Source: Rhizobium jaguaris
GTDB taxonomy: Bacteria; Pseudomonadota; Alphaproteobacteria; Rhizobiales; Rhizobiaceae
Direction: 5' to 3'
DNA: 64,000 nucleotides
NCBI RefSeq assembly: GCF_003627755.1
Contig: NZ_CP032694.1
Coordinates: 239,501-303,500, forward strand
Shown: positions 8,871 through 18,190 of the stretch, piece by piece
How the letters are laid out: the number at the start of each line of letters is the position of its first letter
Numbering within the stretch: position 1 is the first letter of the stretch
Program-made: the position numbers and the translations under genes
Notes under the pieces: model-generated
The model's database searches: none
The model's input: the letters and a program-made list of their open reading frames with translations, nothing else
What the model was told of the DNA's origin: nothing

Positions 8871-9575
8871 TCAGGCTGCGTGCATCGCCCAGGCAATCAG
8901 AGGCGCGGCAAGCACATTGGTCAGGCCGACCAACACCATGACCAGCCCGGCAATCGAACCCTCCTCACGGCCGATCTCACGTGCCGTAGCGACGCCGACG
9001 CCGTGCGCGCCCATGCCGAACAGCGCACCGCGCGCCAGGCCGGACTGCAGCGGCAGGAGACGCAACAATATCTGCCCGGCGGCCGCGCCGAAAAGACCGG
9101 TTATGACCACGAATACTGCCGTCAGGTTAGGCACGCCGCCGATATCGCCGGAGACGACTATGGCGAAAGGTGTGCTGATCGAACGCGGCATCAGGCTGAG
9201 ACGCAGGCTTTCATCCAGGCCGAAGAGGCTGGCGAGCCCCCAGGCCGACACCATCGCGGTCGTACTGCCGACTGAGACACCGGCAAGCAGGATCGGCCAG
9301 TAGCGCTTGATGAGCGCGCGCTGCTCGTAGATGGGCACGGCGAAGGCAACGGTTGCCGGGCCGAGCAGCGCCAGCAGCCAATGTGTCTCGCGCATATAGT
9401 CTTGATAGCTCGCCTGCAGGACGACGGCGATCGCGATCAGGATGGCTGGCGCGGCAAATAGCGGCGACAGCCAAACCACCCGCCAGCGGCGATAGAGCGC
9501 TTTCGACAAGTAATAGAGGACGATCGTCGCGACCGGCCAGAAAAGGTTCAGTGCAAAGGCTTCAGCAGTCAGCAT
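8871..9575 (-). CDS. lrgB: LrgB/CidB-family membrane protein
   Basis: This is a membrane protein of 234 residues with about six helices and the LrgB signature region (LMPRSISTPFAIVVSGDIGGVP). LrgB works with LrgA; the pair is linked to murein hydrolase control in Gram-positives, to pyruvate uptake in Bacillus, and to glycolate/glycerate exchange in plant chloroplasts. Which applies here is unknown. Its start overlaps the end of lrgA by 14 bases, so the two are translationally coupled. Confidence 0.88.
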   Translation of the reverse strand: MLTAEAFALNLFWPVATIVLYYLSKALYRRWRVVWLSPLFAAPAILIAIAVVLQASYQDYMRETHWLLALLGPATVAFAVPIYEQRALIKRYWPILLAGVSVGSTTAMVSAWGLASLFGLDESLRLSLMPRSISTPFAIVVSGDIGGVPNLTAVFVVITGLFGAAAGQILLRLLPLQSGLARGALFGMGAHGVGVATAREIGREEGSIAGLVMVLVGLTNVLAAPLIAWAMHAA

Positions 9576-9969
9576 GGCGAACTCCTTCCCTGCGCATCAT
9601 CAGCCGGTATCCGATATCGATCGCCAGCGCCGTGACGCTCATGACGATGATCGTGCCGACCAAGATCACGGCGATGATCTTCAGTCCGACGAGGCCAATG
9701 AACTCGCGGTGATCGAGAACGGCAAGTACCGCCGGAACGAAGAACAGCAGCATTTCGGCGAGAAACCATTCTGCGCCGCGCCTCATGCTGCCGATGCCGA
9801 CCCTACCGGTGGCAAACAGGCCGAGGACCAGCAGCATGCCGACGATCGGGCCTGGGACAGGCAGATGGGTGACGCGCACGATCCCCTCACCGGCCTGCCA
9901 GAAGGCGAGCAGCAGGATGATCTGAGCGAGGCGGCTCAGTTTGGGGCGGTCTTGCAGGTCGATACGCAT
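9562..9969 (-). CDS. lrgA: LrgA/CidA-family holin-like protein
   Basis: This is a membrane protein of 135 residues with four helices and the LrgA/CidA pattern PVPGPIVGMLLVLGL followed by FFVPAVLAV. It is upstream partner of LrgB in a two-gene unit, divergent from a LysR-type gene. That arrangement matches cidAB/lrgAB loci controlled by a neighbouring LysR regulator responding to a carboxylate or to overflow metabolism. The start ATG is at 9969, just left of the regulator's promoter region. Confidence 0.87.
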   Translation of the reverse strand: MRIDLQDRPKLSRLAQIILLLAFWQAGEGIVRVTHLPVPGPIVGMLLVLGLFATGRVGIGSMRRGAEWFLAEMLLFFVPAVLAVLDHREFIGLVGLKIIAVILVGTIIVMSVTALAIDIGYRLMMRREGVRHADC

Positions 9970-10028
9970 GGATGGACACCTGGGGAGATTGCTGGCGCAG
10001 ATATAGATCCCTGTCGCCTATGAACAAA

Positions 10029-10043
10029 ATGAATTGATTTCAT
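10029..10043. promoter_or_regulatory. Candidate LysR-type binding site between lrgA and the LysR gene
   Basis: The palindrome ATGAATTGATTTCAT has five-base arms and fits the T-N11-A pattern bound by LysR-type regulators (T at 10030, A at 10042). It lies 27 bases before the regulator start and 60 bases before the lrgA start, well placed for autoregulation and lrgAB control. Confidence 0.55.
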
Positions 10044-10069
10044 AAAATCCAGTCTGATATGGAATAGAC

Positions 10070-10957
10070 ATGGAACTTAGGACATTGCGCGCTTTTGTCG
10101 AAGTTGTGCGCCAGGGCGGTTTTTCGGAAGCGGCCAAGGTGGTGTTTACGACCCAATCCGCCGTCAGCAAGGCCGTCCGCCAGTTGGAGGACGAACTTGG
10201 CCTGCCCCTGCTCAACCGTATCGGCCATCGCACGACGCTGACCGATGCCGGCGAAGTGGTCTATCGCCGTGCTCTCACGATTCTGGCCGGTCGCGACGAT
10301 CTCGTCGCCGAGCTTGCCGAGATGCGAGGGCTTTCGCGCGGCATGCTCAGGCTCGGCCTGCCGCCGATCGGCAATGATGTACTGTTTGCGCCGCTCTTCG
10401 CCGTCTTTCGCAGCCGCTATCCCGGTATCGAGATCAAGCTGGTAGAGCAGGGGGCGAAGCGGCTGGAGGAGATGGTACTGTCGGGAGAGGTTGATCTTGG
10501 AGCCTCGCTGCTGCCTGTACCGGAGGTGTTCGAATGGCAGAGCGTGCGCCGGGAGCCGATGCACGTGCTCCTGCCTGCAGGGCACTCGCTCGGGGGTCGA
10601 AAGACGGTGCCGCTCGCCGGGCTCAAGGACAATCCGTTCATCCTGTTCGAAAGCGGCTTTGCACTGAACGGCGTCATCCTGGGTGCCTGCCACGCCGCCG
10701 GTTTCGAGCCTGATATCGTTGCGCGCTCGAGTCAGATCAATTTCATCATCGAACTGGTCGCCGCCGGCCTCGGCGTGGGCTTCCTGCCTCGAATGATCGC
10801 AGAGCAGCGCAGCCGCGCCGGCGTCGGTCATGCCCTGGTCATCGAGCCCTCGATGGATTGGGACATGGCCTGGATCTGGCGGCGCGGCGGCTATCTCTCG
10901 CACGCCGCCCGCGCCTGGCTGGATCTGGCCCGTGACCGGCAATCATCTAAATCTTGA
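10070..10957 (+). CDS. LysR-family transcriptional regulator
   Basis: This regulator of 295 residues has the N-terminal winged helix-turn-helix of the LysR family (ELRTLRAFVEVVRQGGFSEA, then TTQSAVSKAVRQLEDELG, residues 2-46) and a C-terminal effector domain with the LGLPPIGNDVLFAPLFA start typical of CynR/CbbR-like sensors. It is divergent from lrgAB and is the likely regulator of that pair, as CidR is in Firmicutes. The effector is not identifiable. Confidence 0.88.
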   Translation: MELRTLRAFVEVVRQGGFSEAAKVVFTTQSAVSKAVRQLEDELGLPLLNRIGHRTTLTDAGEVVYRRALTILAGRDDLVAELAEMRGLSRGMLRLGLPPIGNDVLFAPLFAVFRSRYPGIEIKLVEQGAKRLEEMVLSGEVDLGASLLPVPEVFEWQSVRREPMHVLLPAGHSLGGRKTVPLAGLKDNPFILFESGFALNGVILGACHAAGFEPDIVARSSQINFIIELVAAGLGVGFLPRMIAEQRSRAGVGHALVIEPSMDWDMAWIWRRGGYLSHAARAWLDLARDRQSSKS

Positions 10958-11000
10958 CTCTATTTTCAAACTTTTGTGATAAAAAGAGGCATGCGGAAAC

Positions 11001-11029
11001 TTGAAAATGGTAGTCAAGAAAAATATAGG
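11001..11029 (+). promoter_or_regulatory. Promoter with overlapping iron-responsive operator (TGA-N9-TCA)
   Basis: TTGAAA (11001-11006) and TATAGG (11024-11029) are spaced by 17 bases, a good sigma-70 promoter. TGA (11002-11004), nine bases, TCA (11014-11016) exactly fits the iron-responsive operator described for rhizobial RirA. The site lies within a wider dyad with left arm at 10952-10969 (TCTTGACT, ATTTTCAA). It is 48 bases before the iron binding-protein start. Confidence 0.7.
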
Positions 11030-11076
11030 CTATCGCACCACCGCCAAAGACGGGGGGTTCAAGCGAGAGGACGCCT

Positions 11077-12096
11077 ATGACTTTTTCCTTTACCCATCTC
11101 ACCAGCGCCGCCCTGGCGCTTGCCGCAGGCCTCGCGGCTACACCGTTCGCGGCCAATGCCGCCGGTTCTGAAGGTATCGTCGTCTACAATGCACAGCACG
11201 AGTCCCTGACGCAGGCCTGGGCCGATGGTTTCACCAAGGAAACCGGCATCAAGGTGACGATCCGCAACGGCAGCGATATGCAGTTTGCCAATCAGATCGT
11301 CGAAGAAGGTGCTGCATCCCCCGCCGATGTGTTCCTGACGGAAAATTCTCCCGGCATGGCGCTGGTCGACACCAACAAGCTTTTCGCCCCAGTCGATGCC
11401 GATACGCTGGCGCAGGTGCCTGAAACCTTCAAGGCTGCCGATGGCAACTGGGTCGGCGTTGCCGCCCGCTCCACGGTTTTCGCCTATGACAAGACCAAGC
11501 TTAAGGAGAGCGATCTGCCGAAGTCGCTGCTCGACCTCGCCGATCCCGCATGGAAGGGCCGCTGGGGTGCATCGCCGGCCGGCGCCGACTTCCAGGCGAT
11601 CGTCAGCGCGCTTCTCGAGCTGAAGGGCGAGGATGTCACCAAGTCCTGGCTGAAGGCGCTGAAGGAAAACACCACGCCCTACAAGGGCAACAGCGTTGCC
11701 ATGAAGGCCGTCAACTCCGGCGAAGTCCAGGGCGCGGTCATCTATCACTACTATTGGTTCGGCGACCAGGCGAAGACGGGCGAAAACAGCAAGAACGTCG
11801 CCCTGCACTATTTCAAGAACCAGGATCCGGGTGCTTTCGTCAGCATTTCCGGCGGTGGCGTTCTCGCTTCCAGCCAGCATCAGAAGGAAGCCCAGGCGTT
11901 CTTGAAGTGGGTCACCGGCAAGGGCGGCCAGGCCGTTCTGCGCGACGGCGATTCCTATGAATATGCCGTCGGCAATGGCGCTCAGTCGAATCCGAAGCTG
12001 GTGCCGCTCGCCGACCTGCAGGCACCGAAGGTCGAGCCTTCCAAGCTGAACAGCAAAAAGGTCACCGATCTGATGACGGAAGCTGGTTTGATCTAA
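11077..12096 (+). CDS. Fe3+ ABC transporter periplasmic binding protein (FbpA-like)
   Basis: This is a periplasmic solute-binding protein of 339 residues with a Sec signal peptide (cleavage near ANAA, residues 24-28). The mature start IVVYNAQHESL and the tyrosine cluster VIYHYYWFGDQ, which supplies paired Tyr ligands to iron in the FbpA/FutA family, point to ferric iron. It is the first gene of a binding protein-permease-ATPase operon behind an iron-responsive operator, which supports the substrate. Thiamine or other cargo of the same superfamily is less likely. Confidence 0.85.
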   Translation: MTFSFTHLTSAALALAAGLAATPFAANAAGSEGIVVYNAQHESLTQAWADGFTKETGIKVTIRNGSDMQFANQIVEEGAASPADVFLTENSPGMALVDTNKLFAPVDADTLAQVPETFKAADGNWVGVAARSTVFAYDKTKLKESDLPKSLLDLADPAWKGRWGASPAGADFQAIVSALLELKGEDVTKSWLKALKENTTPYKGNSVAMKAVNSGEVQGAVIYHYYWFGDQAKTGENSKNVALHYFKNQDPGAFVSISGGGVLASSQHQKEAQAFLKWVTGKGGQAVLRDGDSYEYAVGNGAQSNPKLVPLADLQAPKVEPSKLNSKKVTDLMTEAGLI

Positions 12097-12109
12097 GTCC
12101 TTGCATCCG

Positions 12110-12140
12110 ATCCGCATGCCCTGCTAGGGGGCGTGCGGAT
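12110..12140 (+). other. Stem-loop after the iron binding-protein gene
   Basis: ATCCGCATGCCC (12110-12121) pairs with GGGCGTGCGGAT (12129-12140), twelve pairs with one G.U and a seven-base loop, 14 bases after the stop codon. It has no T-tract, so it more likely protects the upstream message than ends transcription. Confidence 0.65.
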
Positions 12141-12222
12141 GGCAATTCGGCCATTTCGATCCCGGCGACCGCCTTTAAGTGGCGATTGCCTTCCTAATCA
12201 GGGCGTGAAAGGCAGCTAAGAT

Positions 12223-13823
12223 TTGCTGCAGAAGAACATATATGCCGCGCCGGCCGGTCAGGCCGCTGCCACGCGATTGCCCCGCTGACGGCTGCGCCAC
12301 GCGGCCGTGTTCCGCACGCATCCGTCGTCGCTCTTGCATCCGCCGTCGCTCTTCTGAGCCTGGTGCCGCTCGGCTTCATTGTCTGGGTCACCGTCGAGAC
12401 CGGCTGGCACGACGTCATCGCGCTCATCTTTCGTGGCCGCGTCGGCGAATTGCTGACCAATACCGTCCTGCTCGAAGTCTGCACCATCCCGCTCTGCATC
12501 CTGCTTGCCGTCACGCTCGCCTGGTTGACCGAGCGCACGAATATCCCCGGCGCCCGCCTGTGGTCCTGGTTGGCGGTCGCGCCGCTTGCCGTGCCGGCTT
12601 TCGTGCACAGCTATGCCTGGGTCAGCCTGGTGCCCGGAATGCGCGGGCTCTGGAGCGGCGTGCTTGTTTCGGTTCTTGCCTATTATCCTTTTCTCTATCT
12701 GCCGGTGGCTGCGGCGCTGCGCCGTCTCGACCCGGCGATCGAGGATGCCGCCGCCTCGCTGGGCCTCGGTCCCTGGCGCGTCTTCTTCCGGGCGATCCTG
12801 CCGCAGCTTCGCCTCGCCATCTGCGGCGGCTCACTGCTGATCGGCCTGCATCTTTTGGCGGAATACGGTCTGTACGTGATGATCCGCTTCGACACCTTCT
12901 CGACCGCGATCGTCGATCAATTCCAGTCCGCCTATAACAGCCCGGCCGCCAACATGCTCGGCGGCGTCCTCGTTTTCTGCTGCCTTCTGCTGCTTGGGAT
13001 CGAGGTACTGGTGCGCGGCAATGAGCGTTATGCCCGCGTCGGCTCCGGTGCGGCCCGCCCGGCCGACCGCCGGCGTCTCGGTTGGTTCGTCATCCCGGCC
13101 ATAGCGCTTCCGCTGGCAACGGCCGTTCTCACGCTCGGCGTGCCGCTCGTGACGCTGGCGCGCTGGCTCTATCTCGGTGGCATCGGCATTTGGCGGATGG
13201 ATGCCGTCGGCTCCGCTTTGCTGCAGACCATCGGCCTGGCAATTGCCGGCGGTCTGCTGGCCACCATAGCCGCCGCTCCGATGGCCTGGCTCTCGGTCCG
13301 CGCGCCGGGTCGGCTGCAGCGCATCCTCGAAGCCTGCCATTATTATGTCGGCTCGCTGCCGGGCGTCGTGGTCGCCTTGGCCTTGGTTTCCATCACCGTG
13401 CGGCTGATCCTGCCGCTCTATCAGACCTTTGCGACCCTGTTGCTCGCCTATGTGCTGCTATTCCTGCCGCGCGCCATGATCGGCCTGCGAGCGAGCATCG
13501 CCCAGGCTCCGGTTGAGCTCGAGCGGGCCGCCATGGCGCTCGGCCGCACGCCCGGCCAGGCCGTGCGGCAGATCACCATGCGCCTTGCCGCTCCCGGTTT
13601 CGCGGCGAGCGTCGCTCTTGTCGCTCTCGGCATCACGAACGAGTTGACGGCGACGCTGATGTTGTCTCCGAATGGCACGGTGACGCTGGCGACGAAGTTC
13701 TGGTCGCTGACCAGCGAGATCGATTATGTCTCCGCCGCTCCCTACGCCTTCATGATGGTAGTGCTGTCGCTGCCGCTCACCCTTCTCCTCTACGTGCAAT
13801 CCAAGCGGACGGCCGGACAATGA
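12223..13823 (+). CDS. Fe3+ ABC transporter permease (FbpB-like), frameshifted near its 5' end
   Basis: This is a double-length permease with two BPD-transport domains and about twelve helices, with EAA-type loops near [20 protein letters not shown] and [20 protein letters not shown]. From the GTG at 12363 the reading frame is intact (486 residues), but that start would cut off most of the first helix ([20 protein letters not shown], encoded just upstream in the same frame without a start codon). A TTG at 12223 opens [20 protein letters not shown] in another frame and stops at 12286. Adding one base around 12280-12286 joins both into a normal N-terminus. Either a sequencing deletion or a real frameshift is present. 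The gene overlaps the ATPase gene by four bases. Confidence 0.8.
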
Positions 13824-14881
13824 CTTTTCTGGCGATCAAGAACATCAGCAAGCGCTATGGCCCGGTGCTCGCGCTCGATAACATCGACCTTACCGTCGCG
13901 GCCGGCAGCCGCACCGCCGTCGTCGGCCCCTCCGGCTCCGGCAAGACGACGTTGCTGCGCATCATTGCCGGCTTCGATATCCCGGATGCCGGCCAGGTGA
14001 TGCTGGAAGGCGAGACGCTGGCGGACGGGCCGGCTGTCGTGCCTGCCCATCGCCGCGGCATTGGCATCGTTTCGCAGGACGGCGCGTTGTTTCCGCATTT
14101 GAGCGTGGCAGACAATATCGGCTTCGGCATGGAACGGGGGCAAGCGGATCGCGCCAAGGAGATCAATGCGCTCATCGACATGGTGGAACTCGACCGCGGC
14201 ATGCTCGATCGCCGCCCGCACCAGCTCTCCGGCGGCCAGCAGCAGCGCGTGGCGCTCGCCCGCGCGCTCGGCCGCAAGCCCGGACTGATGCTGCTCGACG
14301 AGCCCTTTTCCGCGCTTGATACGGGCCTGCGCGAAAACATGCGCAAGGCCGTCGCCCGCGTGTTGCGCAATGCCGGCATCACCACGATCCTCGTGACGCA
14401 TGACCAGGCGGAAGCGCTGTCCTTCGCCGATCAGGTGGCGGTATTGCGGGGCGGCAAATTGGTGCAGGCCGGAACGCCGCAAACGCTCTATCTCAATCCT
14501 TGCGACCGCGAGACGGCCACCTTCCTCGGTGATGCCATCCTGCTGCCGGCCGAACTGGGCGACGGTTTTGCCGATTGTGCGCTCGGCCGCATCCCGACAG
14601 ATGCAAATGGCCGACGGGGGCGGGCGGAAATCATGCTGCGCCCCGAGCAACTGCGGTTCAGCATGATCAATGGTACAGCTTCCGACACGATCTGCGCCGG
14701 CAATGTCATCGACGTCGAATTCGGCGGCGCGATCTGCACGGTGACGCTTACCCTTGCCAAAGCCGCAGGCACAGCGCCGCTCTCTATTAAAAGTTCCAGC
14801 GTCGGCCTGCCGGATGTCGGCAGCACCGTCCACGTCAGCGTAGTCGGCAAGGCGCATGTTTTCGATACGGCAGGCAGATAA
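13820..14881 (+). CDS. Fe3+ ABC transporter ATP-binding protein (FbpC-like)
   Basis: This cytoplasmic ATPase of 353 residues energises the iron importer. Walker A is GPSGSGKTT (about residue 34), the signature is LSGGQQQR, Walker B is LMLLDEP and the switch histidine is in VTHDQAEAL. The C-terminal third is a TOBE-like domain with the family pattern [10 protein letters not shown]. Its ATG overlaps the permease stop as ATGA. The iron assignment rests on the binding protein and the operator upstream. Confidence 0.87.
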   Translation: MTFLAIKNISKRYGPVLALDNIDLTVAAGSRTAVVGPSGSGKTTLLRIIAGFDIPDAGQVMLEGETLADGPAVVPAHRRGIGIVSQDGALFPHLSVADNIGFGMERGQADRAKEINALIDMVELDRGMLDRRPHQLSGGQQQRVALARALGRKPGLMLLDEPFSALDTGLRENMRKAVARVLRNAGITTILVTHDQAEALSFADQVAVLRGGKLVQAGTPQTLYLNPCDRETATFLGDAILLPAELGDGFADCALGRIPTDANGRRGRAEIMLRPEQLRFSMINGTASDTICAGNVIDVEFGGAICTVTLTLAKAAGTAPLSIKSSSVGLPDVGSTVHVSVVGKAHVFDTAGR

Positions 14882-14968
14882 ACTCTTTCCAGTTGAAACC
14901 GCCGTTCCTTTGCGAAAGAAAGGAATGATCGCCCGACAGCGATCATGTCCGATGCCGAAGGAATCCCC

Positions 14969-16144
14969 ATGTCTCTCCCCGAGCAGTTTGCCCAGGATCT
15001 ACCGTTCCTGACGTCCCTCCGCCGTAACCTGCACGCTTATCCCGAACTTGGGTTCGAGGAAGAGCGCACCAGCGGTATCGTCGCGACATTGCTCGAGGAG
15101 GCTGGCATCACCGTGCATCGCGGCCTCGGCAAAACCGGCGTCGTCGGTACGCTGCAGGTCGGCAACGGCACCCGCCGTATAGGCCTTCGCGCCGACATGG
15201 ACGCGCTCGCCATGCCGGAGAAAGGCAACCGGCCCTACAAATCCACCATTCCAGGCAAGATGCATGCCTGCGGCCATGACGGCCACACGACGATGCTTCT
15301 CGGTGCCGCCCGACATCTGGCCGCGACGCGCGGCTTTTCAGGAACGGTGCATTTCATCTTCCAGCCGGCCGAGGAAGGCCGTGGCGGCGCACGGCGCATG
15401 GTGGAGGACGGTCTCTTCGATCTCTTTCCATGCGATGCCGTTTACGGCCTGCATAATATGCCGGGCATTGCCGTCGATGAGATGGCGGTCGTCGAGGGCC
15501 CGCAGCTTGCTTCCTCGGATAGCTGGCGCATCACCTTCCGCGGCACCGGCACGCATGGCGCCAAGCCACATCTCGGCAAGGATCCGATTACAGCGGCGGC
15601 GACATTCCTCTCTTCGCTGCAAACCATCGTCGGGCGCGTCGTCGATCCGCTGCAGCCGGCGGTCGTCAGCGCCTGTTCGCTGCAGGCCGGCGATCCCAAG
15701 GCCCTAAACGTCATTCCCGACTCGGTCGATATCGGCGGCACGGCGCGTGCCTACACGCCGGAGGTCCGCGATCAGCTTGAACGGGAAATCGGCCGCCTGG
15801 CGCAGGGCACAGCGGCGATGTACGGCATCGCCGTCGATTACCAGTTCGAACGCCGCATCCCGCCCGTAGTCAACGATGCCGACGCAACCGCGCGGGCGCT
15901 GAAGGCGGCGGCGAGCGTCTTCGGCGAAAAGGTCCTCACCCGCTTCCCGCCTTCCACCGCCGGCGACGACTTCGCCTTCTTCGGCCAGAACGCCCCCGGC
16001 TGCTACGTCTGGCTGGGCAACGGCCCGGCCGTCGACGGTGCGCTGCACCACAACACGGCCTATGACTTCAATGACGAGGCGATTGCCTCGGGCGTGGCCT
16101 TCTGGACGACGCTGGTCGAGCAGGAGTTGAAGAAAGAGAGCTGA
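14969..16144 (+). CDS. M20-family amidohydrolase (hippurate hydrolase-like)
   Basis: This is a cytoplasmic metal-dependent amidohydrolase of 391 residues related to hippurate and IAA-amino acid hydrolases, which release an amino acid from an N-acyl conjugate. The metal-site motif HACGHDGHTTMLLGAARHL, the catalytic EE pair in QPAEEGRGG, and the late ligand histidine region (GALHHNTAYDFND) are present. The ATG at 14969 is preceded by GAAGGAA; an ATG at 14945 adds eight residues but has no ribosome binding site. It follows the iron operon by 87 bases and is probably a separate function. The true substrate is unknown. Confidence 0.82.
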   Translation: MSLPEQFAQDLPFLTSLRRNLHAYPELGFEEERTSGIVATLLEEAGITVHRGLGKTGVVGTLQVGNGTRRIGLRADMDALAMPEKGNRPYKSTIPGKMHACGHDGHTTMLLGAARHLAATRGFSGTVHFIFQPAEEGRGGARRMVEDGLFDLFPCDAVYGLHNMPGIAVDEMAVVEGPQLASSDSWRITFRGTGTHGAKPHLGKDPITAAATFLSSLQTIVGRVVDPLQPAVVSACSLQAGDPKALNVIPDSVDIGGTARAYTPEVRDQLEREIGRLAQGTAAMYGIAVDYQFERRIPPVVNDADATARALKAAASVFGEKVLTRFPPSTAGDDFAFFGQNAPGCYVWLGNGPAVDGALHHNTAYDFNDEAIASGVAFWTTLVEQELKKES

Positions 16145-16174
16145 TCAGAAGCCTGGGGGTATGCCGGGCGCCCG

Positions 16175-16364
16175 GCACCCCTCTGTCGCTTTCGCGACAT
16201 CTCTCCCACAAGGGGGAGATCGTTGGGAGTTTGCGGCTCGTCCTCTTTAAAGCAACAAAGTGCAGTTTCAGCAGGTCCGATGTTCGCTTGAGGCGAGAGC
16301 ATGCAACGAGTTACCAATCTCCCCCTCGCAGGGGAGATGTCATGACAGTGACAGAGGGGGGTGC
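16175..16364. repeat. Large inverted-repeat element between convergent genes
   Basis: The left end (GCACCCCTCTGTC, then CGACATCTC and a CCC...GGGGGAGAT hairpin, 16175-16220) is matched in inverted order by the right end (AATCTCCCCCTCGCAGGGGAGATGTCATGACAGTGACAGAGGGGGGTGC, spanning 16316-16364). The 190-base element is non-coding and resembles rhizobial intergenic mosaic repeats. It fills the gap between the amidohydrolase and ade. Confidence 0.65.
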
Positions 16365-16402
16365 GCACCCTCACCGAACTCGCAGCCGATGCCCGCGCCC
16401 TT

Positions 16403-18190
16403 TTAAATCTCTCCAATAACCGGCGTCTCCAACACGCGTCCGGTCACTACGTCCGCAATCCCGCGATCCGTCTGATGCGGCCCGATATTGCACGCCAGCG
16501 TCGCGCCGAAGCAGGCCTTGAAGACGAGGTAAGGCGGCCGCCAGTCGACGATTTTTTCCATCGCCTTGCGGATGGAGCGGAAGGCTTGGGCGGTTTCTTC
16601 GAGCGGTGCCGTCGCCACCAGTCCGGAGAGGGGCAGGGGCAGCAGCATGTCTACTTGACCGTTCGAAGCAACGGCCATGCCGCCGCCGGCGGCGATGACG
16701 GCATTGGCTGCAACCGTCATGTCTTTAATGTTGCCGCCGAAAACCGTGAGATTGTGGCTGTCATGCGAGACCGTCGTGCAGAAGGCCCCGCGCCATTCTC
16801 CCCAGCCGGTCAGAAAGCCGACGCGCGGTCGTCCATCCGCCTTGCCGTGGCGATGAGCAACGGCGATCATGGTAGTCCCGGCCGGCGGCACGATAAATCC
16901 GTCCACCACATCGGCTTCAATCTCGCCCCATTGCGTGAAGCGCGGCTGGTCGATCGTTGCGAGGCGCACGCGGCTGCCGACGGCCGGCACACGGAAATCG
17001 TCTTCGCTGAGAGGCGCAAGTTTGACCGAATTCTTGAGCGGCGTGGTGTCGAGATGGTCAACCGTGCCGATGATCTTGCCGGCCTCCGCAACGATCTTGC
17101 CGCTGGCGATCACCTGCTTCGCCTTGAAAGCGTGGAGGTCCTCGAAAAGCACGATGTCGGCGCGGCGGCCGGCGGCGATGAGGCCGAGATCGCGGCGGCC
17201 AAGCCGCGCGGCGGCATTCATCGTCGCTGCCCTCAAGGCCCATTCGGCCTTCAGCCCGTCGCGCACCAGGCGGCGGACAACGTCGTCCAGGCCGCCGTCG
17301 AAATGCAGTTCGTCGGGAAAGACGTCGTCCGTGCAGAGCGTGACCGTCTGCGGCATGAAGCCGAGATTGTTGATGACCTCAACGAATTGCTTGAGCAGAT
17401 GGTCATGCGAACCACGCAGCTCGATCGTCATGCCTGCCGATAGTTTGGAGAGGAGATCCGCGCCGGAGGTGAGTTCGTGGTCGGAGGAGACGCCGGCAGC
17501 CATGAAAGCGTTGAGATCGGCGCCTTCCAGCCCGCGGGCATGGCCGCAGACGAGCTTGCCCGATTGGAGCCCGGCATTGACGATCGCGCTCGCCCGCGGA
17601 TCGCCGTCGATGACGCCGCGCATCGTCATGACCTCGGCAACGCCGCCGATCTCGGGCCAGGTCTGCATGTCGGTCATCGCGGAAGCACCGAAATCGGCGC
17701 CCGCCAGCTCCAGGCCCGGTGCCGAGGGCACGCAGGAGGGCGCGAGCGGGATCACGCGAAGCGGCAGCGATCGCGTCGCCTCGATCGCCCAGCGCAGGCC
17801 GTCAAGACCGTGCACATTGCCGAATTCATGCGGATCCCAGACGACGGTCGTGACCCCGTGCGGCAATACGGCTTCGGTATAGGCCGCCGGCGTCACCATC
17901 GAGCTTTCGATGTGCATATGCGTATCGATCAGGCCGGGAGAGAGAAAGGCGCCTCCGGCGTCGATCGTTTCAATCGCATCCGCGCGGCTGCCTGGCGCAT
18001 GGACGCTCGCAATCAGCGCACCGACGATGCCGATGTCAGCGGCGCGGATCTGGCCGGTCACCATGTCGACCAGACGGCCACCGACAATCAGCAGGTCGAA
18101 AGGCGCATCGCCGCGGGCAGCAGCGACCGCGCGTGCGCGCAGGTCGGGCAAATTGAGATCGGCGGGCTCGCTTCGGGAATGTCGGGTCAT
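16403..18190 (-). CDS. ade: Adenine deaminase
   Basis: This amidohydrolase-superfamily enzyme of 595 residues converts adenine to hypoxanthine and ammonia. The metal-binding start LIDTHMHIESSMVTP, the WDPHEFGNVHG motif and the VCGHARGLEGADLNAFMAAG segment are characteristic of adenine deaminase, as is the C-terminal domain (FNGGLVAT-like region; here SGLVATAPLEE). It is last in a seven-gene minus-strand operon, overlapping the nucleoside hydrolase stop by four bases. There it can process adenine released from adenosine by that hydrolase. Confidence 0.92.
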   Translation of the reverse strand: MTRHSRSEPADLNLPDLRARAVAAARGDAPFDLLIVGGRLVDMVTGQIRAADIGIVGALIASVHAPGSRADAIETIDAGGAFLSPGLIDTHMHIESSMVTPAAYTEAVLPHGVTTVVWDPHEFGNVHGLDGLRWAIEATRSLPLRVIPLAPSCVPSAPGLELAGADFGASAMTDMQTWPEIGGVAEVMTMRGVIDGDPRASAIVNAGLQSGKLVCGHARGLEGADLNAFMAAGVSSDHELTSGADLLSKLSAGMTIELRGSHDHLLKQFVEVINNLGFMPQTVTLCTDDVFPDELHFDGGLDDVVRRLVRDGLKAEWALRAATMNAAARLGRRDLGLIAAGRRADIVLFEDLHAFKAKQVIASGKIVAEAGKIIGTVDHLDTTPLKNSVKLAPLSEDDFRVPAVGSRVRLATIDQPRFTQWGEIEADVVDGFIVPPAGTTMIAVAHRHGKADGRPRVGFLTGWGEWRGAFCTTVSHDSHNLTVFGGNIKDMTVAANAVIAAGGGMAVASNGQVDMLLPLPLSGLVATAPLEETAQAFRSIRKAMEKIVDWRPPYLVFKACFGATLACNIGPHQTDRGIADVVTGRVLETPVIGEI

